Positions 1 through 10,999 of a stretch of 64,000 nt of DNA are shown in pieces. The stretch spans positions 248,001 to 312,000 of the forward strand of contig JAWWUD010000095.1 in the NCBI GenBank assembly GCA_033964015.1. The letters are read 5' to 3'. Position 1 is the stretch's first letter. Each line of letters starts with the position of its first letter. This DNA comes from Scolanthus callimorphus. Lineage: Eukaryota > Cnidaria > Anthozoa > Actiniaria > Edwardsiidae. The translations under genes were made by a program, and so were the position numbers. The notes beneath the pieces were generated by a model, which worked only from the letters and a program-made list of their open reading frames with translations, made no database searches and was not told the origin of the DNA.

Positions 1-285
1 ATGGTGTCGTCTGCGTCTGTCAATCCTCGGAATTACAGCCTCCAGAAAGCACTTGTGAAAGGACTCTTGAACTACCTGATGGTTGGTCCTGGGAAGTCCA
101 GAGCGGCCATGATTACCTATGGTGACGATGTGCGAACCGTGACAGGTTTCACCGGTTATCGGAGCCTTGCTGAGCTTGAACAACTAGTGGATGACGCTCC
201 TGCTGTGGGTGGGGAGGGTAGGGTAGACAAAGCTCTCACCGAAGGGGCTAGCGTTATGAGCACTGCGAGACCACAAAATCCAAAA
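1..285 (+). CDS. vWA domain A1, first part (exon cut by window start)
   Basis: The reading frame is open from base 1 and matches the N-terminal two thirds of a vWA domain: SSASVNP loop, GKSRAAMITYG strand, GGEGRVDKAL loop. The ATG at base 1 is an internal Met, since the first strand of the domain lies to the left. The residue at the first MIDAS Asp position is Val (VSSAS instead of DxSxS). The exon ends in phase 0 after Pro-Lys at donor GTGAGT (286). The next piece starts at 766. The 480-bp intron between them shows no gene. Confidence 0.8.
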
Positions 286-765
286 GTGAGTGTCATAATC
301 TGACTTACGTCCTTGCGATCTCGACGAGCCCTGGTCAGACGCTTATTTTGAGTTGGGCTGTCCGAGATCACCGTTTTCCCTATACGGACCGACCTTAAGT
401 CGGTAAATAACTTCTTTATTTTTTCCAACTCTAAAAATGGATTTGTTTCTTATAAAAACAAGTGCACGCAAACGATTACCGTGTCCTAGGTCAGAGATAG
501 GAAAATATTGACCGCGCGCGCACGCTCTATGGACCAATCACAACGGAAAATTCGTTACCGTGCCCTCTAGAAAAAAAAACAATGCACTATATACCATTAA
601 TCAGCCGATGGAAATGGATTCACTGACTTCGTATCTTCCTAGGTTTAAAAATGGCTGTTGACTGTGGCTCATTGTAGAATACCATAACCTCAACAAAACA
701 CCGTTTTGGTGCCTGTCTGGCACTTTACTGCTCTTTTATCACATTTTTTTTTTTGGCTTGCACAG

Positions 766-991
766 ATTGCGATTCTCATGACAACTGGGAAGAAAGTTCT
801 ATCTATTGATGGGAAAGCATTAAATGATTCGTTACGTACGTTGCGAGAAATGGGAGTAACTACATTTGTGGTACATGTTGGACAGAAACCAGTTGCAACG
901 CCGCAGTTCAATAACATCTTCTGGTTCCAGTCGTTCAGTCTGCTAAGGCTTGTAACAGGAAAAGTTGGATCACAGGTTATGAGGAAACAAG
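766..991 (+). CDS. vWA domain A1, second part
   Basis: Acceptor TTTTGGCTTGCACAG ends at 765 and the exon opens in phase 0 with IAILMTTG, which joins Pro-Lys of the previous exon to give the usual strand before the third MIDAS loop. The Asp of the canonical TDG is replaced by Thr (TTG). It ends in phase 1 at donor GTGAGG (992). The following intron (992-1,637) has a run of 19 C at 1,183-1,201 and no gene. Confidence 0.78.
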
Positions 992-1637
992 GTGAGGGAA
1001 TGAAATAAATAACAAACAGGGAAGAGCTACTGGCAGTCTGTGTGGCAAGCGTTCCCTTGGGGTTTCAAAGGTTAGAGAAATGCAAATATGTATAGAGCGA
1101 GATTGTCTGTTTTGGACGCGTGAAATATGGTGCTGGGGAAGGGGGTTAGGGGTGAAGGGGGAAGCGTTTCCTTCCTTTTTCTCCCCCCCCCCCCCCCCCC
1201 CATCCATTTTTCGGTCAAATTCGCTTGGCTCGTTTCAATTACCTCGGAGACCTCAGGGTAACGCTTCCTACGCAGGCTCTACTGCAGGCAAAAAATTCAA
1301 CATGTAACTTCCAAGATGAAAATAAGAAGAGCATCGTGACTAATTTTGAAATCGGAACCGCTGAAATTCATTTTCGTAAGACAGGTCTTTTAGTCAGACA
1401 TATATGCCGACTGTATTGATTATGGGCTGTAGGAACTACAACCATAGGTAGATTACATGCAAAGAAAAGTGTTCTGCAGACGTTTCGAGACATGTCCTTC
1501 TTTAGACAAAAATACATTTTGTTTTGACGAGAGTTGAGGCTCAAAACTTGTAAAAATAAATTGCCGACGAAGTAGTTTTCCTAGATCTAGTTATACCATC
1601 GATAACAAGCTAGGGCTAATGTCTAGTGCCTTCTTAG

Positions 1638-2192
1638 GTGCGCCTCTAGACTGGTCCGCTGACATCGTCTTCGCCGTGGATGGTTCATCAGGAATCACAA
1701 CCTCTGAATTTGTGCGAGAAAAACAGTTTGTAAATTACTTGGCAAGCCTCTTGAACATACGATCAGGCCACTCAAGGGGAGCGCTGATCACATTCGCAGA
1801 CTTACCACAAATTGTTATACGCTTTAACCAATACTCCACCTATAAAGACTTCTGCAAGAGGGTCAGTGACGCCCGGTATATTGGCGGCCAGAGAAGGATC
1901 GATCGAGCGTTCCAGTCAGCATATGACGTCCTAGAATCCGCTAGGTCTGAAGTACCTAAGGTTTTAATTCTGGTGACTAATGGACGGCAAAGCCGTGCTG
2001 CGGCTGATCTAGCTACAGCCTCAAAGCCCCTGCGTGATCAGAGGACGAAAATATGTATTATTGGCATTGGATCAGGGATTAATAAACAAAGTCTGCGTTC
2101 TGCGGTCACGCAATCAGACGATATGAAGTCATACGCGGACTTTGAGATGCTCCTTCAGCAAGCACCTGCCATAGCTCAGCATGTCGGAAAAA
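1638..2192 (+). CDS. vWA domain A2 exon
   Basis: One complete domain of 185 residues between acceptor TTCTTAG (ends 1,637) and donor GTAAGT (2,193), phase 1 at both ends. The MIDAS loop reads DGSSG, loop 2 GGQRRIDRAF and loop 3 VTNGRQ, so the third-loop Asp is Asn. An ATG at 1,619 lies in the intron and is not used as a start. The intron that follows (2,193-2,818) has no recognisable gene. Confidence 0.85.
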
Positions 2193-2818
2193 GTAAGTAC
2201 AGCATATGGCTAAAGCTGCACTCAGTTTTTTTAACATGATTAGGTTATCTCTCAGTGAAGTTTACCTATCATAAAGAACAGTTGTGTTGTGTAGTTTCCG
2301 CTTATAGGAAAGTTGACTGCATTAGTTATCGTTCTTAAAAACGCCACTTGAGTCTGAACCAGCCAGGCTCCTGATCTGGATATGGGACTCATTAGCACGT
2401 CCTTTTCCCGCCGAACTCTTCCGGCCTCTGTTTTATTGACAGCTGAGACGGGACTCAGACGGACCTGTTTTGCGACTCATGCCACATGCCGATCAAAAGC
2501 ATTAAATGTATAATTTTCATTCGTGTCATGACTTCTGTGACACCTCAATTTAAAGGTTAGATCACCCAGGATTTGACATATTATTTCTGTCATGTTCAAC
2601 GTGATATAGCACAAAGTATGCCGAGCTATATTATGTATCTCGTGTCTGATGCGAAAAACATATTGGTTATTTGGATACCATGCCAAGACCTCTAATGTGT
2701 TGTACCTTCACACCGACGAAGAAAAACATGGAAGTAGACCTCCGTCTACATTTTTCCTAGGTACTATTTTTTTATTTAATTTTTTTATACAAAAGTAAAC
2801 TAAAATTATTTCCTTCAG

Positions 2819-3394
2819 CATCTCCAACCTGTCAAGCTCCCGTGGATATCGCGTTTCTAGTGGACTCCTCAGGTAGCATTTCCAAAATCGACTACCAGAA
2901 GATGAAGGGCTTTATAGCGGAACTCGCGAAAAACTTCGACATCCCTTCCCGAAAATCGCGCGGAGCCGTGATCCTGTACAGCACTAATGCCAGAAAAGAA
3001 ATATCCTTCTCGGATTACAACAAATGGTCAGATTTCCAGAGGGCGGTCATAGCACTGGAGCATCAAAAAGGCTATACCAGGATCGATAAAGCTTTGGGTC
3101 TGGCTCACAGTCAGTTGTTTGGACCAGGTGGATCGGCTAGGAGAGGAGTTCAAAGGTTATCTATCGTGCTCACAGACGGCAGGCAGACTCAAACTCCAGA
3201 CGCCGTCTCCCTGGAGTCTCCCGCCCAAAAGCTTCAGAGAGAAGGCGTCTACATAATGGCAGTGGGAATTGGAAAAGGTGCAGATAGGCGAGAATTGAGG
3301 AGGATGACAGAATCGGACGAGGATGTGGTGATGATTCTTTCTTTTGATTCCTTGTTGAGCAGAATACGATCGCTGTCTAAAAGCGCATGCCAAG
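2819..3394 (+). CDS. vWA domain A3 exon, canonical MIDAS, Cys-flanked
   Basis: This 192-residue exon is the most orthodox vWA domain in the left array: MIDAS DSSGS, loop-2 Thr in GYTRIDKAL, and LTDGRQ in loop 3, so all metal-coordinating positions are present. A Cys precedes the first strand (TCQAP) and another closes the domain (SACQ), the usual disulfide pair of matrilin-type and collagen VI-type vWA modules. Acceptor TCCTTCAG ends at 2,818, donor GTATGT starts at 3,395, both phase 1. It is probably able to bind a divalent cation and ligand, unlike most of its neighbours. Confidence 0.9.
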
Positions 3395-3645
3395 GTATGT
3401 GTCCGAAAACCTCTGTTGGAATTTTACTAGAGAGAAAGGAATACGAACGAAAAAGTGTGCCCATTTTGTGGTAATCAGAATGTATATTTGCTGAGGATGT
3501 CTACAAAGGGTTAATACGGAGCCTTCCAAGGAGACCCTTTCTAAGGGAAATTGTCAATGAAATGTCATACATCTTATATATGAATTCGACTAGATTCCTA
3601 TCAACAATCTGCAAAAATGGATTTTCTCTTTACTCACGTTGGCGT

Positions 3646-3880
3646 TCATTCATTATCTTTGTAAAGGCTCTTTCCCGTATTATTTATATTTATATTGTCC
3701 TCTAAGTCTGTCTGTCGCGTGTTAGTGCAGAGCTCTCGACACCCGACAGCCCTGATGCCCTCCATCCATCTCCTCCGTTCCCTTCCTCGTGCTCGCCGAC
3801 CCTCAATCTGGCCCCCAGGATGACCGTGCACAGCCCTCTTGGCCTCGTGGTATGGCCAAAGTAAGCCAGTTTACGCCTTA
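3646..3880 (-). mobile_element. Non-LTR retrotransposon (LINE) ORF2 C-terminal fragment
   Basis: On the minus strand, within the intron between A3 and A4, the translation gives a LAYFGHTTR segment and, after a one-base frame change, a GG-QIEGRRARGRERRRWMEGI segment. This order (YFGH ... EGRRxRGRxRxRW) is typical of the C-terminal tail after the reverse transcriptase of non-LTR retrotransposons. It is 5'-truncated and frameshifted, so dead. The clade was not determined. Confidence 0.6.
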
Positions 3881-3914
3881 TGATAATATTTTATTTTCAT
3901 TTATTTATTTTCAG

Positions 3915-4481
3915 CCCCACGACGACCTACAAAGACAGAAGCAGATGTTTTGTTCCTTGCCGATTCTTCCGTTGATGTTGGGCCTAATAACTTCATTCTC
4001 GAGAAGCAATTCATAAAATCCCTGGCCACGACTCTAAACATCAAACCTGGAAAATCACGCGGGGCCCTTATCTCTTATGGCGCATTATCTTCCGTGGTGT
4101 TCCGATTTGGAGGTTACAATACAAGACAGCAGTTTGACACCAAGGTCAACCTTGCACCTTACCAAGGGGGTGCTAGGCGTATCGACCACGCCCTATTGTC
4201 CGCCACTTCAGTGATTCGGGAGTCGAGGCCAGATGTTCCTAAAATTATTATCCTGCTCACTGCAGGTCCTCAGGAAAAAGGTTCAGAGGCTGCTAATTTG
4301 GTAGCCAAACGTCTTCGTGATGTGGGCGCGAAGGTTTATGTCATTGCCATTGGACGAGCTGTGAACGTTAATAAGCTGAAACCTGCTGTAGAGCGGCCTG
4401 AGAATGTGATTCCAGTGGATTCGTTCAATGATCTCAAACCGGTTGGTCCGTCTATCGGAAGAGAGGTTGCCAAAGGGTCAG
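3915..4481 (+). CDS. vWA domain A4 exon
   Basis: Complete 189-residue domain after acceptor TTTTCAG (ends 3,914), ending at donor GTAGGT (4,482), phase 1 both sides. Starts with a basic linker PRRPTKTEADVLF. MIDAS loop DSSVD keeps D and the first S but not the second; loop 2 GGARRIDHAL has Arg for Thr; loop 3 is LTAGPQ with Ala for Asp. The following intron (4,482-4,891) shows no gene. Confidence 0.87.
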
Positions 4482-4891
4482 GTAGGTCAGAGCACGTTTT
4501 CAGATTCCATAAACGAGTTTGTGTTCTCACGTACATCATGGGTAATCAGAACAAGATGGCGGAAGTAATTCAGAGTCATGGGGGAAATGGAAGCTGTAGG
4601 TCATCACTCAAAAGTCTCAATTTAGACATTGAAGTGTGAACAAACCCATGATGCAACTTGATGCAACGTGTACTCGTATATTTGCAACTGAACGCGGCTA
4701 TTTATGCTCTTGTGCTCTTGTGTCTTGTGATCATCTCTATGAATAAAAGACGACCAACCCAGCTGTCGAACTACAAAGTAGACTCGACGACATATTGATG
4801 GTAATTTATAGCCTGGCGGCGCTTCACGTCAGAGCTGCAGTTTGCAAAATGTTATTTAGTTTGAGGTAATGCTCTTGTTCTTTTTCTGTAG

Positions 4892-5482
4892 AATCTACTG
4901 TAGTGAAACCAAGACCTACGGAGAAACCAAGAACTCAACTCGATGCGGATATTTTATTTGTCATGGACTCATCAGTGAACGTAAACCCCGCTGACTATAA
5001 GCGAGAAAAGGAGTTCGTCAAAGCCTTCGCCAGATCCCTAAATGTTCGCCCTGGAAAGTCTAGAACAGCTGTAATTACCTATGGCGATGAACCGATGATT
5101 ATCAACGCGTTCAATGGTTATAGAACTGTGGACGAAATGAACCGGGAAATCGACCGTGCACCTGCCATCGGTGGGTCTAGACGCCTTGATAAGGCCGCTG
5201 AAGTCGCCGCAACCGTTCTGTCTGCTGCGCGCGAGAGGGTCCCGCGAATAGTAGTGCTCATTACAGCTGGGAGAGAGGCATCTGGAAATCCATTAGACAT
5301 CGCTGTCCAACCTTTACGAGATGTGGGTGCTAATATCTATGTGCTCGCCATTGGAACTGATCACAATAAGCCAGAAATGTTAAAAATGGTTAACAATCCA
5401 GAGGATCTCTTTGTGATAAAATCATTTGTGGATCTACCGGAAATCTCTACGGTAAAAGCAAACGATATTGCTCAGCGATCAG
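4892..5482 (+). CDS. vWA domain A5 exon with Pro/Lys-rich linker
   Basis: Complete domain, 197 residues, acceptor TTTTTCTGTAG (ends 4,891), donor GTGAGT (5,483), phase 1 both sides. A linker of about 17 residues rich in Pro, Lys and Thr (KPRPTEKPRT) precedes the domain. MIDAS loop DSSVN, loop 2 GGSRRLDKAA, loop 3 ITAGRE: degenerate. The intron that follows (5,483-6,548) carries an inverted-repeat element and a tRNA-like fragment listed separately. Confidence 0.87.
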
Positions 5483-5865
5483 GTGAGTAAAAGTGACCTA
5501 TGCATAACATTACAACTTTGTATATTTTACATGTCTCTCATTTTAAAAGAGGATTCTAAAGTTGACGAATGGTGTACTAGTTTATCTAAAAGGAAAAATG
5601 TCGAATCAGAGGAAGCATCCATTAAATTTCATGGGATCACTAACAAAAAGTAGATGTAAATGTTTGAGGCCGATTTCCCAGACTAACAGTCCTGAAGCTG
5701 CATTTCGCTGGGTCTCAACGACACCTCTGGAAGCCTAGCGTTCATAAAGCACAGACACCGAGGGTGGTCACTGCCAGAGATATTTATTACGTCCTCAGTA
5801 GTTCTTTAACATCCTCGTGAATTTTGGTAGGGTATTGAAGGCGAGACGGGACTTTGGTTTATTGT

Positions 5866-6104
5866 CTAAGGCTTGTTTCAAACGTCGATCTTTTGCCGCG
5901 TCGAATCCAATGCGGCAGACCGGTTTTCTCCGCTTCAAAACCAAAGGAAGAATAAACAAGAAAAACAAACTTTACTCTCCTTTTTGTTCTACTATGGTTC
6001 ATCTAGATTTTCCTTTCGCACTAGACAAAGTGTCCTCTAAGCTGATGAAATTTCTAACAATTAGATTTGACGCGGCAAAAGTTCGACGTCTGAAACTGGC
6101 ATAA
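5866..6104. mobile_element. MITE-like element with terminal inverted repeats
   Basis: The left end (TTTCAAACGTCGATCTTTTGCCGCGTCGAATCC region, 5,868-5,908) is matched in inverted orientation by the right end at 6,063-6,101, where GACGCGGCAAAAGTTCGACG is followed by TCTGAAACTGGC. About 240 bp with no coding capacity; sits in the A5-A6 intron. Family unknown. Confidence 0.55.
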
Positions 6105-6177
6105 TCCGAAAGACGTGAAGCAGTTCAATCCTCAATATGAACCAGTTTCCACTACGACCCGAACAGAAATAACATTT

Positions 6178-6262
6178 TCTCTGTCCCGGCCTGGAGTCGA
6201 ACCACCGCGGCGAGAGGCCGACGTTGAGACAACCGTGCTTCCCTTGACGATTTCTGCAAATA
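6178..6262 (-). repeat. tRNA-derived SINE fragment (B-box)
   Basis: On the minus strand GGTTCGACTCC (6,193-6,203) fits the RNA polymerase III B-box and is followed by GC-rich sequence as in tRNA-like SINE heads. A clear A-box and a foldable cloverleaf were not established, so this is a SINE or tRNA pseudogene rather than a functional tRNA. Confidence 0.3.
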
Positions 6263-6548
6263 TCAAATGTAACAACGGAGAGGGTGACTGACAAGATTAC
6301 CATTCACCAGCACTATATCCTACAATTGATGATGTTCTATAAATCATCTAAAGTGACCTTTTTAAAAACTACAAACTCGCGTACAAGACCAAAAAAATCG
6401 CGTACTGACTCGACACATTGACGTGTTAACGGTACGACCTGAACGTGCCTATTGTACAACATTGTTAACGATTGCACGCTCTCGCGACGCTAAAATGCCA
6501 GAATGGACAGAATGCTTATTTATACCTTCCGTATCTTGATATCAACAG

Positions 6549-7121
6549 TTGTCAAGAAGGCGAGAGACTACTCTGCGGACATCGTGTTTGCGATGGATTC
6601 CTCTTCAGGTGTCAACCCAAACAATTACAGAGAAGAAAAAGATTTCGTCAAGTCTGCAGCAAGGTATATGAACGCTTTCCCTGGAAAGTCCAGAGCTGCT
6701 GCTGTAACATACGGCGAGTCGGGGCTACGCGTAGCAGAGTTTGATGACTCAAGGTCAACGCTGGATTTCGAGAGACTGATCGAAAATGCCCCTATTGTCG
6801 GCGGAAGAAGACGGATCGACAAGGGTTTGGATAGCGCGTCATTTTTGATGACTGAAGCCCGAGGAGATGTCCCCAAGGTGGTTATTCTGTTGGCTACAGG
6901 ACTTCAAGATCGAACTGCCAATAAAACTGCTTTAGGCAGAGCTGTGAGGCTTCTAAGAGACCTTGATACGAAGCTGTATGTCGTTGCTATTGGCTCGGAT
7001 CCTCGACTTCGAGATTCATTTTCTCAAGTGGTCAGGAGAGAGAACATGTGGTCACCAGATTCATACGATCGATTGCTGTCGGCGGTTCAGCCAGCAACTT
7101 CTGCCGTGGTCACATCTTCAG
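6549..7121 (+). CDS. vWA domain A6 exon
   Basis: Complete 191-residue domain. The acceptor ATATCAACAG ends at 6,548, which gives phase 1 and leaves upstream in-frame Met codons in the intron. Donor is GTAAGA (7,122). MIDAS loop DSSSG, loop 2 GGRRRIDKGL, loop 3 LATGLQ (Asp replaced by Thr). The next intron (7,122-7,429) contains only G-rich low-complexity sequence near 7,265-7,290. Confidence 0.86.
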
Positions 7122-7429
7122 GTAAGAGACGAAATGAATGAAATGCTTCGGAGGTTCCTCTCCATTCTTTGTTGCATAAGAACATGTCTCAGGGGCGATT
7201 TAAACATATACTGCAGGCCCGTGGCAGTAAGGTCAATCTTTTTGGGGAAGATTCATGATTAACTACTCTTGGGTGGGGTGGGGTGGGGGTGAAATGGCAA
7301 ATGCCACCATGTGTATGGACGCTTTTGTTTTGGAAAACTCTGTGTGCGGGTGAGGGCAAGCCCCGTGGTCCACCCCCTCAACGGGCATGTACTGACAATT
7401 TGCCATCATAATGGCCAATCTTTTACCAG

Positions 7430-7774
7430 GTGTTGTTCCTAGTTTCGAGGCGGACGTTATATTCCTGATGGATTCTTCTTCACAAGTCACACGATCAAGC
7501 TACCTCAGAGAGAAAGAATTTGTCAAATTCGTCAGCAGACTGTTAAACATACAGCCTGGACGTTCAAGAGGAGCTGTAGTGAGCTATGGAGACAGGGCCC
7601 AATCGGTCACATCATTCGACAACTACAGGTCCATATCAGAGTATGAGACACAAATAGACGGGGCAAGTTACGTGGGTGGAGAACGGCGTACTGACCTTGC
7701 TCTGCGTGAGGCTGAAGGACTCGTGCGTCAGGCTCGACTTCATTTCCCTAAGATTGTCATTCTCATGACTGCAG
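7430..7774 (+). CDS. vWA domain A7, first part
   Basis: Acceptor CTTTTACCAG ends at 7,429. The exon codes the first two thirds of the domain: DSSSQ MIDAS loop, GRSRGAVVSYG strand, GGERRTDLAL loop, and the strand IVILMTA. It stops in phase 1 inside the Gly codon of TAG at donor GTAAGA (7,775). The intron (7,775-8,447) has no gene. This break point differs from the phase-0 break of A1, A21 and A26. Confidence 0.85.
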
Positions 7775-8447
7775 GTAAGATCACATGATAGAACGACAAA
7801 CCCCTTCCCACTGCTGCTCCTCTCGTCCGTGCTAGGAATTGTCCGGAGTCTCATATAATTATTTTGTCTCTCGAAAGTGGGTGGACATTGGCGCCTGTGA
7901 GTGATTGAACGAGATACATTTTTTATTGTTGATTTCAATAAAGTTACATATTATCTCCGGCCTGCATGTAGCTATTGAGCGCAGGTTTACATGAAATAAT
8001 ACAATGCATGTCAACGCAATCTTAGCTTCATTATTACAGTGCGAGAAACGGTGACACACCAGAATACATCAGATTAGATAGCAGGGAAGCCAATACCTCT
8101 ACCAAGACTTTCAAAAAGTCATCTTTTGCTGCAAGATTAAAAATTTCAGTTCGCTGTTTCTTTTCTCAAATCTTCGGGACTCATTTCGGTTTGCTTCTCG
8201 CGCCTTTAGAGCCTATTTCAGATGTATTGGCATCTCCTTAGTAATTTTGCCATTACTTTGTAATCACTTATATGTGTCTTACTCTGAATTGGTGTAATCA
8301 TTTTGCGATTGGTTGCAGTACAGCCATATGAAATCAATTCGCTCTATCAGTATGCTAACCGAGGACGACTTCTATGCCTGTGAAACTCAATTCACTCTGT
8401 AGATGGTTGTCTACCTTATTAAGAATGGCTACCTTATTCTATTTTAG

Positions 8448-8639
8448 GCCGTCCATCTGACCGGGCGAGTTCTCTAGCTGTTCCTCTTCGTCAGATTCGT
8501 CAATCCGGTGCGCAAGTGTTTGTGGTGTCCGTTGGAAGGCCCGTCGACATTAGTCCTGAGTTGGTCAACCATATAAATGTGCCTAATTTTCAAGATCTTC
8601 GTGCAAAGGGACCACAATTCGCCAAAAATATATCATCAG
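8448..8639 (+). CDS. vWA domain A7, second part
   Basis: Short exon of 192 bp found by continuing A7. Acceptor TTCTATTTTAG ends at 8,447 and the frame gives RPSDRASSLAVPLRQ, then the strand QVFVVSVG and the last helix QFAKNISS, exactly the missing C-terminal third of a vWA domain. Donor GTAACA (8,640), phase 1. Together the two A7 pieces code 179 residues. Confidence 0.82.
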
Positions 8640-8758
8640 GTAACATTTCAGAGATACGTAAAAGGAGGGATAAGTAGAGGGAGGAATAAGGAGGTATTAA
8701 AAACGTTAGATGTTGTACATTGTATTTCTGTTTACCTAGTATTTTAATTTTATTTCAG

Positions 8759-9334
8759 TTCCCGCTCTGTGCACAGCTCCAAGTGATATTGCGTTCATCA
8801 TAGAATCATCAAGTATTGTTGGCCGTCAAGATTTCTCCAAGATAAAACAATTTATTTCTTGGATCGCCGAAAACTTTCACATATCACCTTCTCATAGTAG
8901 ATTGGCGGTAATACTCTTCAGCGATAACGCCAGAACAGTCATCAATTTTAATGATTATGGGAGGTATGACCGCTTTAAGACAGCAGTTGATAGATTACCC
9001 CGCGGCGCAGGAGCAACACGTATCGATCGTGCACTCGAAGCAGCTTCAACGGACTTGTTTGGTACGGGCGGTTCCGCACGCCGGGGCGTTCATCGCGTTG
9101 CTATAGTAATCACCGCAGGTAAACAGACGCCGGATAGAGATGCCACGCCTCTTGAACAAGCTGCACGATTGTTATGGCGCGAAGGGGTGCATGTTATTGG
9201 GATAGGTGTCGGCAGTGCTGTTGACAAGATGAACTTGAGATCCATGACGGAGCGTGAAGAGGATGTTGTGATGGCAACGTCTTTCTCGGAGCTACAGAAC
9301 CGGGTTGGGTCAGTAACTAAGAAAGCTTGTGTTG
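8759..9334 (+). CDS. vWA domain A8 exon, Cys-flanked, MIDAS Asp replaced by Glu
   Basis: Complete 192-residue domain, acceptor TTTTATTTCAG (ends 8,758), donor GTGAGT (9,335), phase 1. Cys residues bracket it (LCTAP at the start, KACV at the end) as in A3, and it has the GTGGSARRGV segment and FSDNAR strand of the A3 subtype. The MIDAS loop is ESSSI, so the first Asp is Glu and the second Ser is Ile; loop 2 keeps Thr (GATRIDRAL); loop 3 is ITAGKQ. It looks like a canonical Cys-type module drifting towards the degenerate state. Confidence 0.87.
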
Positions 9335-9446
9335 GTGAGTACAATAATGCGGATCTCAAGTGTCGGAAACGTAAATCATATTAAATAGACTTAGAACTAA
9401 AAACACTCCTCCACCCCGGTTGGTAGCTCAGTTGGTAGAGCGCCGA

Positions 9447-9828
9447 TGCGCATTTCCCTTTCGTAAACGGTCGAAGATGTCTTTTAGAACGGTCGTTGCC
9501 ATTTCTGTGAACGGTCGATGCCTTTTCAGAAAGGTCGTTGCCATTTCTGATCCCTTGGGACAGTTAGTCATTATCATTTATATAGCTTCGTTCTATAGAT
9601 GCTAATGAAACGTAGTACAAATCCAATTAAAAATACGTCCAACCAAGCGAATTCACTCGTAGCGCACTGGTTAGGGGTTAGGGTTAGTAATCTGGTTACC
9701 GGTTAGGGTTAGGGTTCTAAACATAGTAGAATTGATATAAGATTTGTTTCCTTTTACCATTACTGAGATTTGTTTCCTTTTACAATCCGCCAAAATGGCA
9801 ACGACCGTTTACGAAAGGGAAATGCGCA
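9447..9828. mobile_element. MITE-like element with about 29-bp terminal inverted repeats
   Basis: Left end TGCGCATTTCCCTTTCGTAA (9,447-9,466) then ACGGTCG is the reverse complement of the right end CGACCG TTTACGAAAGGGAAATGCGCA (to 9,828). The flanks AGCGCCGA and GCGCCTGA resemble a decayed target duplication of about 8 bp, as made by hAT-type transposases. The interior carries repeated CGGTCGTTGCCATTTCTG motifs and TTAGGG-like repeats (9,669-9,717). Confidence 0.6.
9646..9690 (+). repeat. SINE head fragment, same family as 30,790-30,880
   Basis: GCGAATTCACTCGTAGCGCA (9,647-9,666) followed by CTGGTTAGGGG matches, on the opposite strand, the element at 30,790-30,880 (GCGAATTCACTCATAGCG TAGTGGTTAGGG). 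It has a tRNA-like A-box but no B-box here. It runs into a short TTAGGG-like stretch. Confidence 0.45.
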
Positions 9829-10423
9829 GCGCCTGACATGCGGGAGGTCGTTGGTGTGCTGCCTTTGGTCTAACATCTGCAAATGATTAGACCATCGCGT
9901 CTTCTTGGATAAAGATGTTAAACTGTAGGTTCTCTCACGCGTACTACACTAATCATGCAGAACCAGAGGGACGTCAAAATCCTCAATACTAACCCTACAA
10001 TACTGACCCACACACTCAGGATTAAAAAATGCAATAGGGCGCCCCTGAAACGATGCATATATCCGCTTAGAGCATTTGGATGAAGCGGCATATAAATACA
10101 GTGCCTTACTTTACCTTAACAAGAGGAAAGTTTCTCCGAATAGAGTTAACTTTATTATATGGCGATATTCACCAAAGAAGACAACCAAAGATAAGTAAGT
10201 TTCCTCTTGTACTATTTGAAACTGTCAGCTGGTGCTGGATTTTACCTTTACTCCTGTGTAATGTAAGGCATTTGCGCGTAGTTATTCGCTATGATGCTTG
10301 CCCTTTCCTTCAGCAAGTGACATCAAATTGCACAAGACTTGCTTTACTTTTTGGCTACTATTAACCTTGATTTCTTCACTTCTTTGGATCATAAACAATA
10401 TTTTACTTTCGATTTCTTCCCAG

Positions 10424-10999
10424 GCCCAACAAGATCGCTAGACACTAAAGCTGAAATCGTCTTCGTGGTTGATTCCTCGGCGGTCGTCCCAAGAGCAGAC
10501 TTTAGAAAACTAAAAGCCTTCGTCAAGCGTATGGCGCATGCACTTAATGTTTCACCGTCCAAGTCTAGAGCGGGATGTATAGCATACGGTTATACTCCAA
10601 TAACTGTTTTCCAACTCGGACATTATGCCAGTTCACGGGAATTTGACTCCAAAGTAGACCGTGCACCATATGTTGGGGGTGCCACAAGAACTGATAAGGC
10701 TCTCGAAGCCGCGGCAGACATCTTGGAACGTGGTAGACCGGGTTTTCCAAAAGTAGCTATTTTTGTTACTGCGGGACGCCAGACTCGTGCGATAGATATG
10801 AAAACTTTGCGCGCTGCGTCAGAACCCCTTCGTAGGACTGGCGCTGTCACTTTCGTTGTCGCGATCGGTAGAGCGCCAGATAAACAAGAACTTCGGCCTG
10901 TTGTTGGAAGAGGTGATGATATCTACGAGGTCAGTAGTTACGACGACTTGAAGACGAAGGCCCGCCCAATTGCAAGGGAAATATCTAGCGGTATCAAGG
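10424..10999 (+). CDS. vWA domain A9 exon
   Basis: Complete 192-residue domain after acceptor GATTTCTTCCCAG (ends 10,423), donor GTAGGA (11,000), phase 1 both sides. MIDAS loop DSSAV, loop 2 GGATRTDKAL (Thr retained), loop 3 VTAGRQ (Asp lost). The preceding gap (9,335-10,423) holds the SINE and MITE above and nothing coding. The next intron (11,000-11,361) is partly duplicated at 12,360-12,560. Confidence 0.87.

Larger units (their letters stand above)
9418..9870 (+). repeat. tRNA-derived SINE interrupted by a MITE
   Basis: GGTTGGTAGCTCAGTTGGTA (9,419-9,438) followed by GAGCGCC resembles a tRNA 5' half with a good A-box. The likely continuation, GCGCCTGACATGCGGGAGGT, starts at 9,829 after a 382-bp insertion. 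No B-box was found downstream of the break, so the SINE is truncated or diverged there. A stray reading frame of about 60 codons here is not a gene. Confidence 0.5.

Noticed and set aside
1619..2239. Apparent independent gene starting at ATG 1,619 (and similar starts at 3,950, 6,503, 7,411, 14,649, 15,689, 22,242, 57,793)
   Set aside because: The Met codons lie upstream of good acceptor sites or inside domains; vWA homology begins at the acceptor, and the phase matches all neighbouring exons. They are exons, not separate genes.
5817..6104. 95-codon open frame
   Set aside because: It covers the inverted-repeat element at 5,866-6,104 and has no domain similarity; fortuitous.
9669..9717. Telomere or interstitial telomeric array (TTAGGG)
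   Set aside because: Only a few imperfect units interrupted by TAATCTGGTTACC, within a nested repeat; too short for a telomeric tract.
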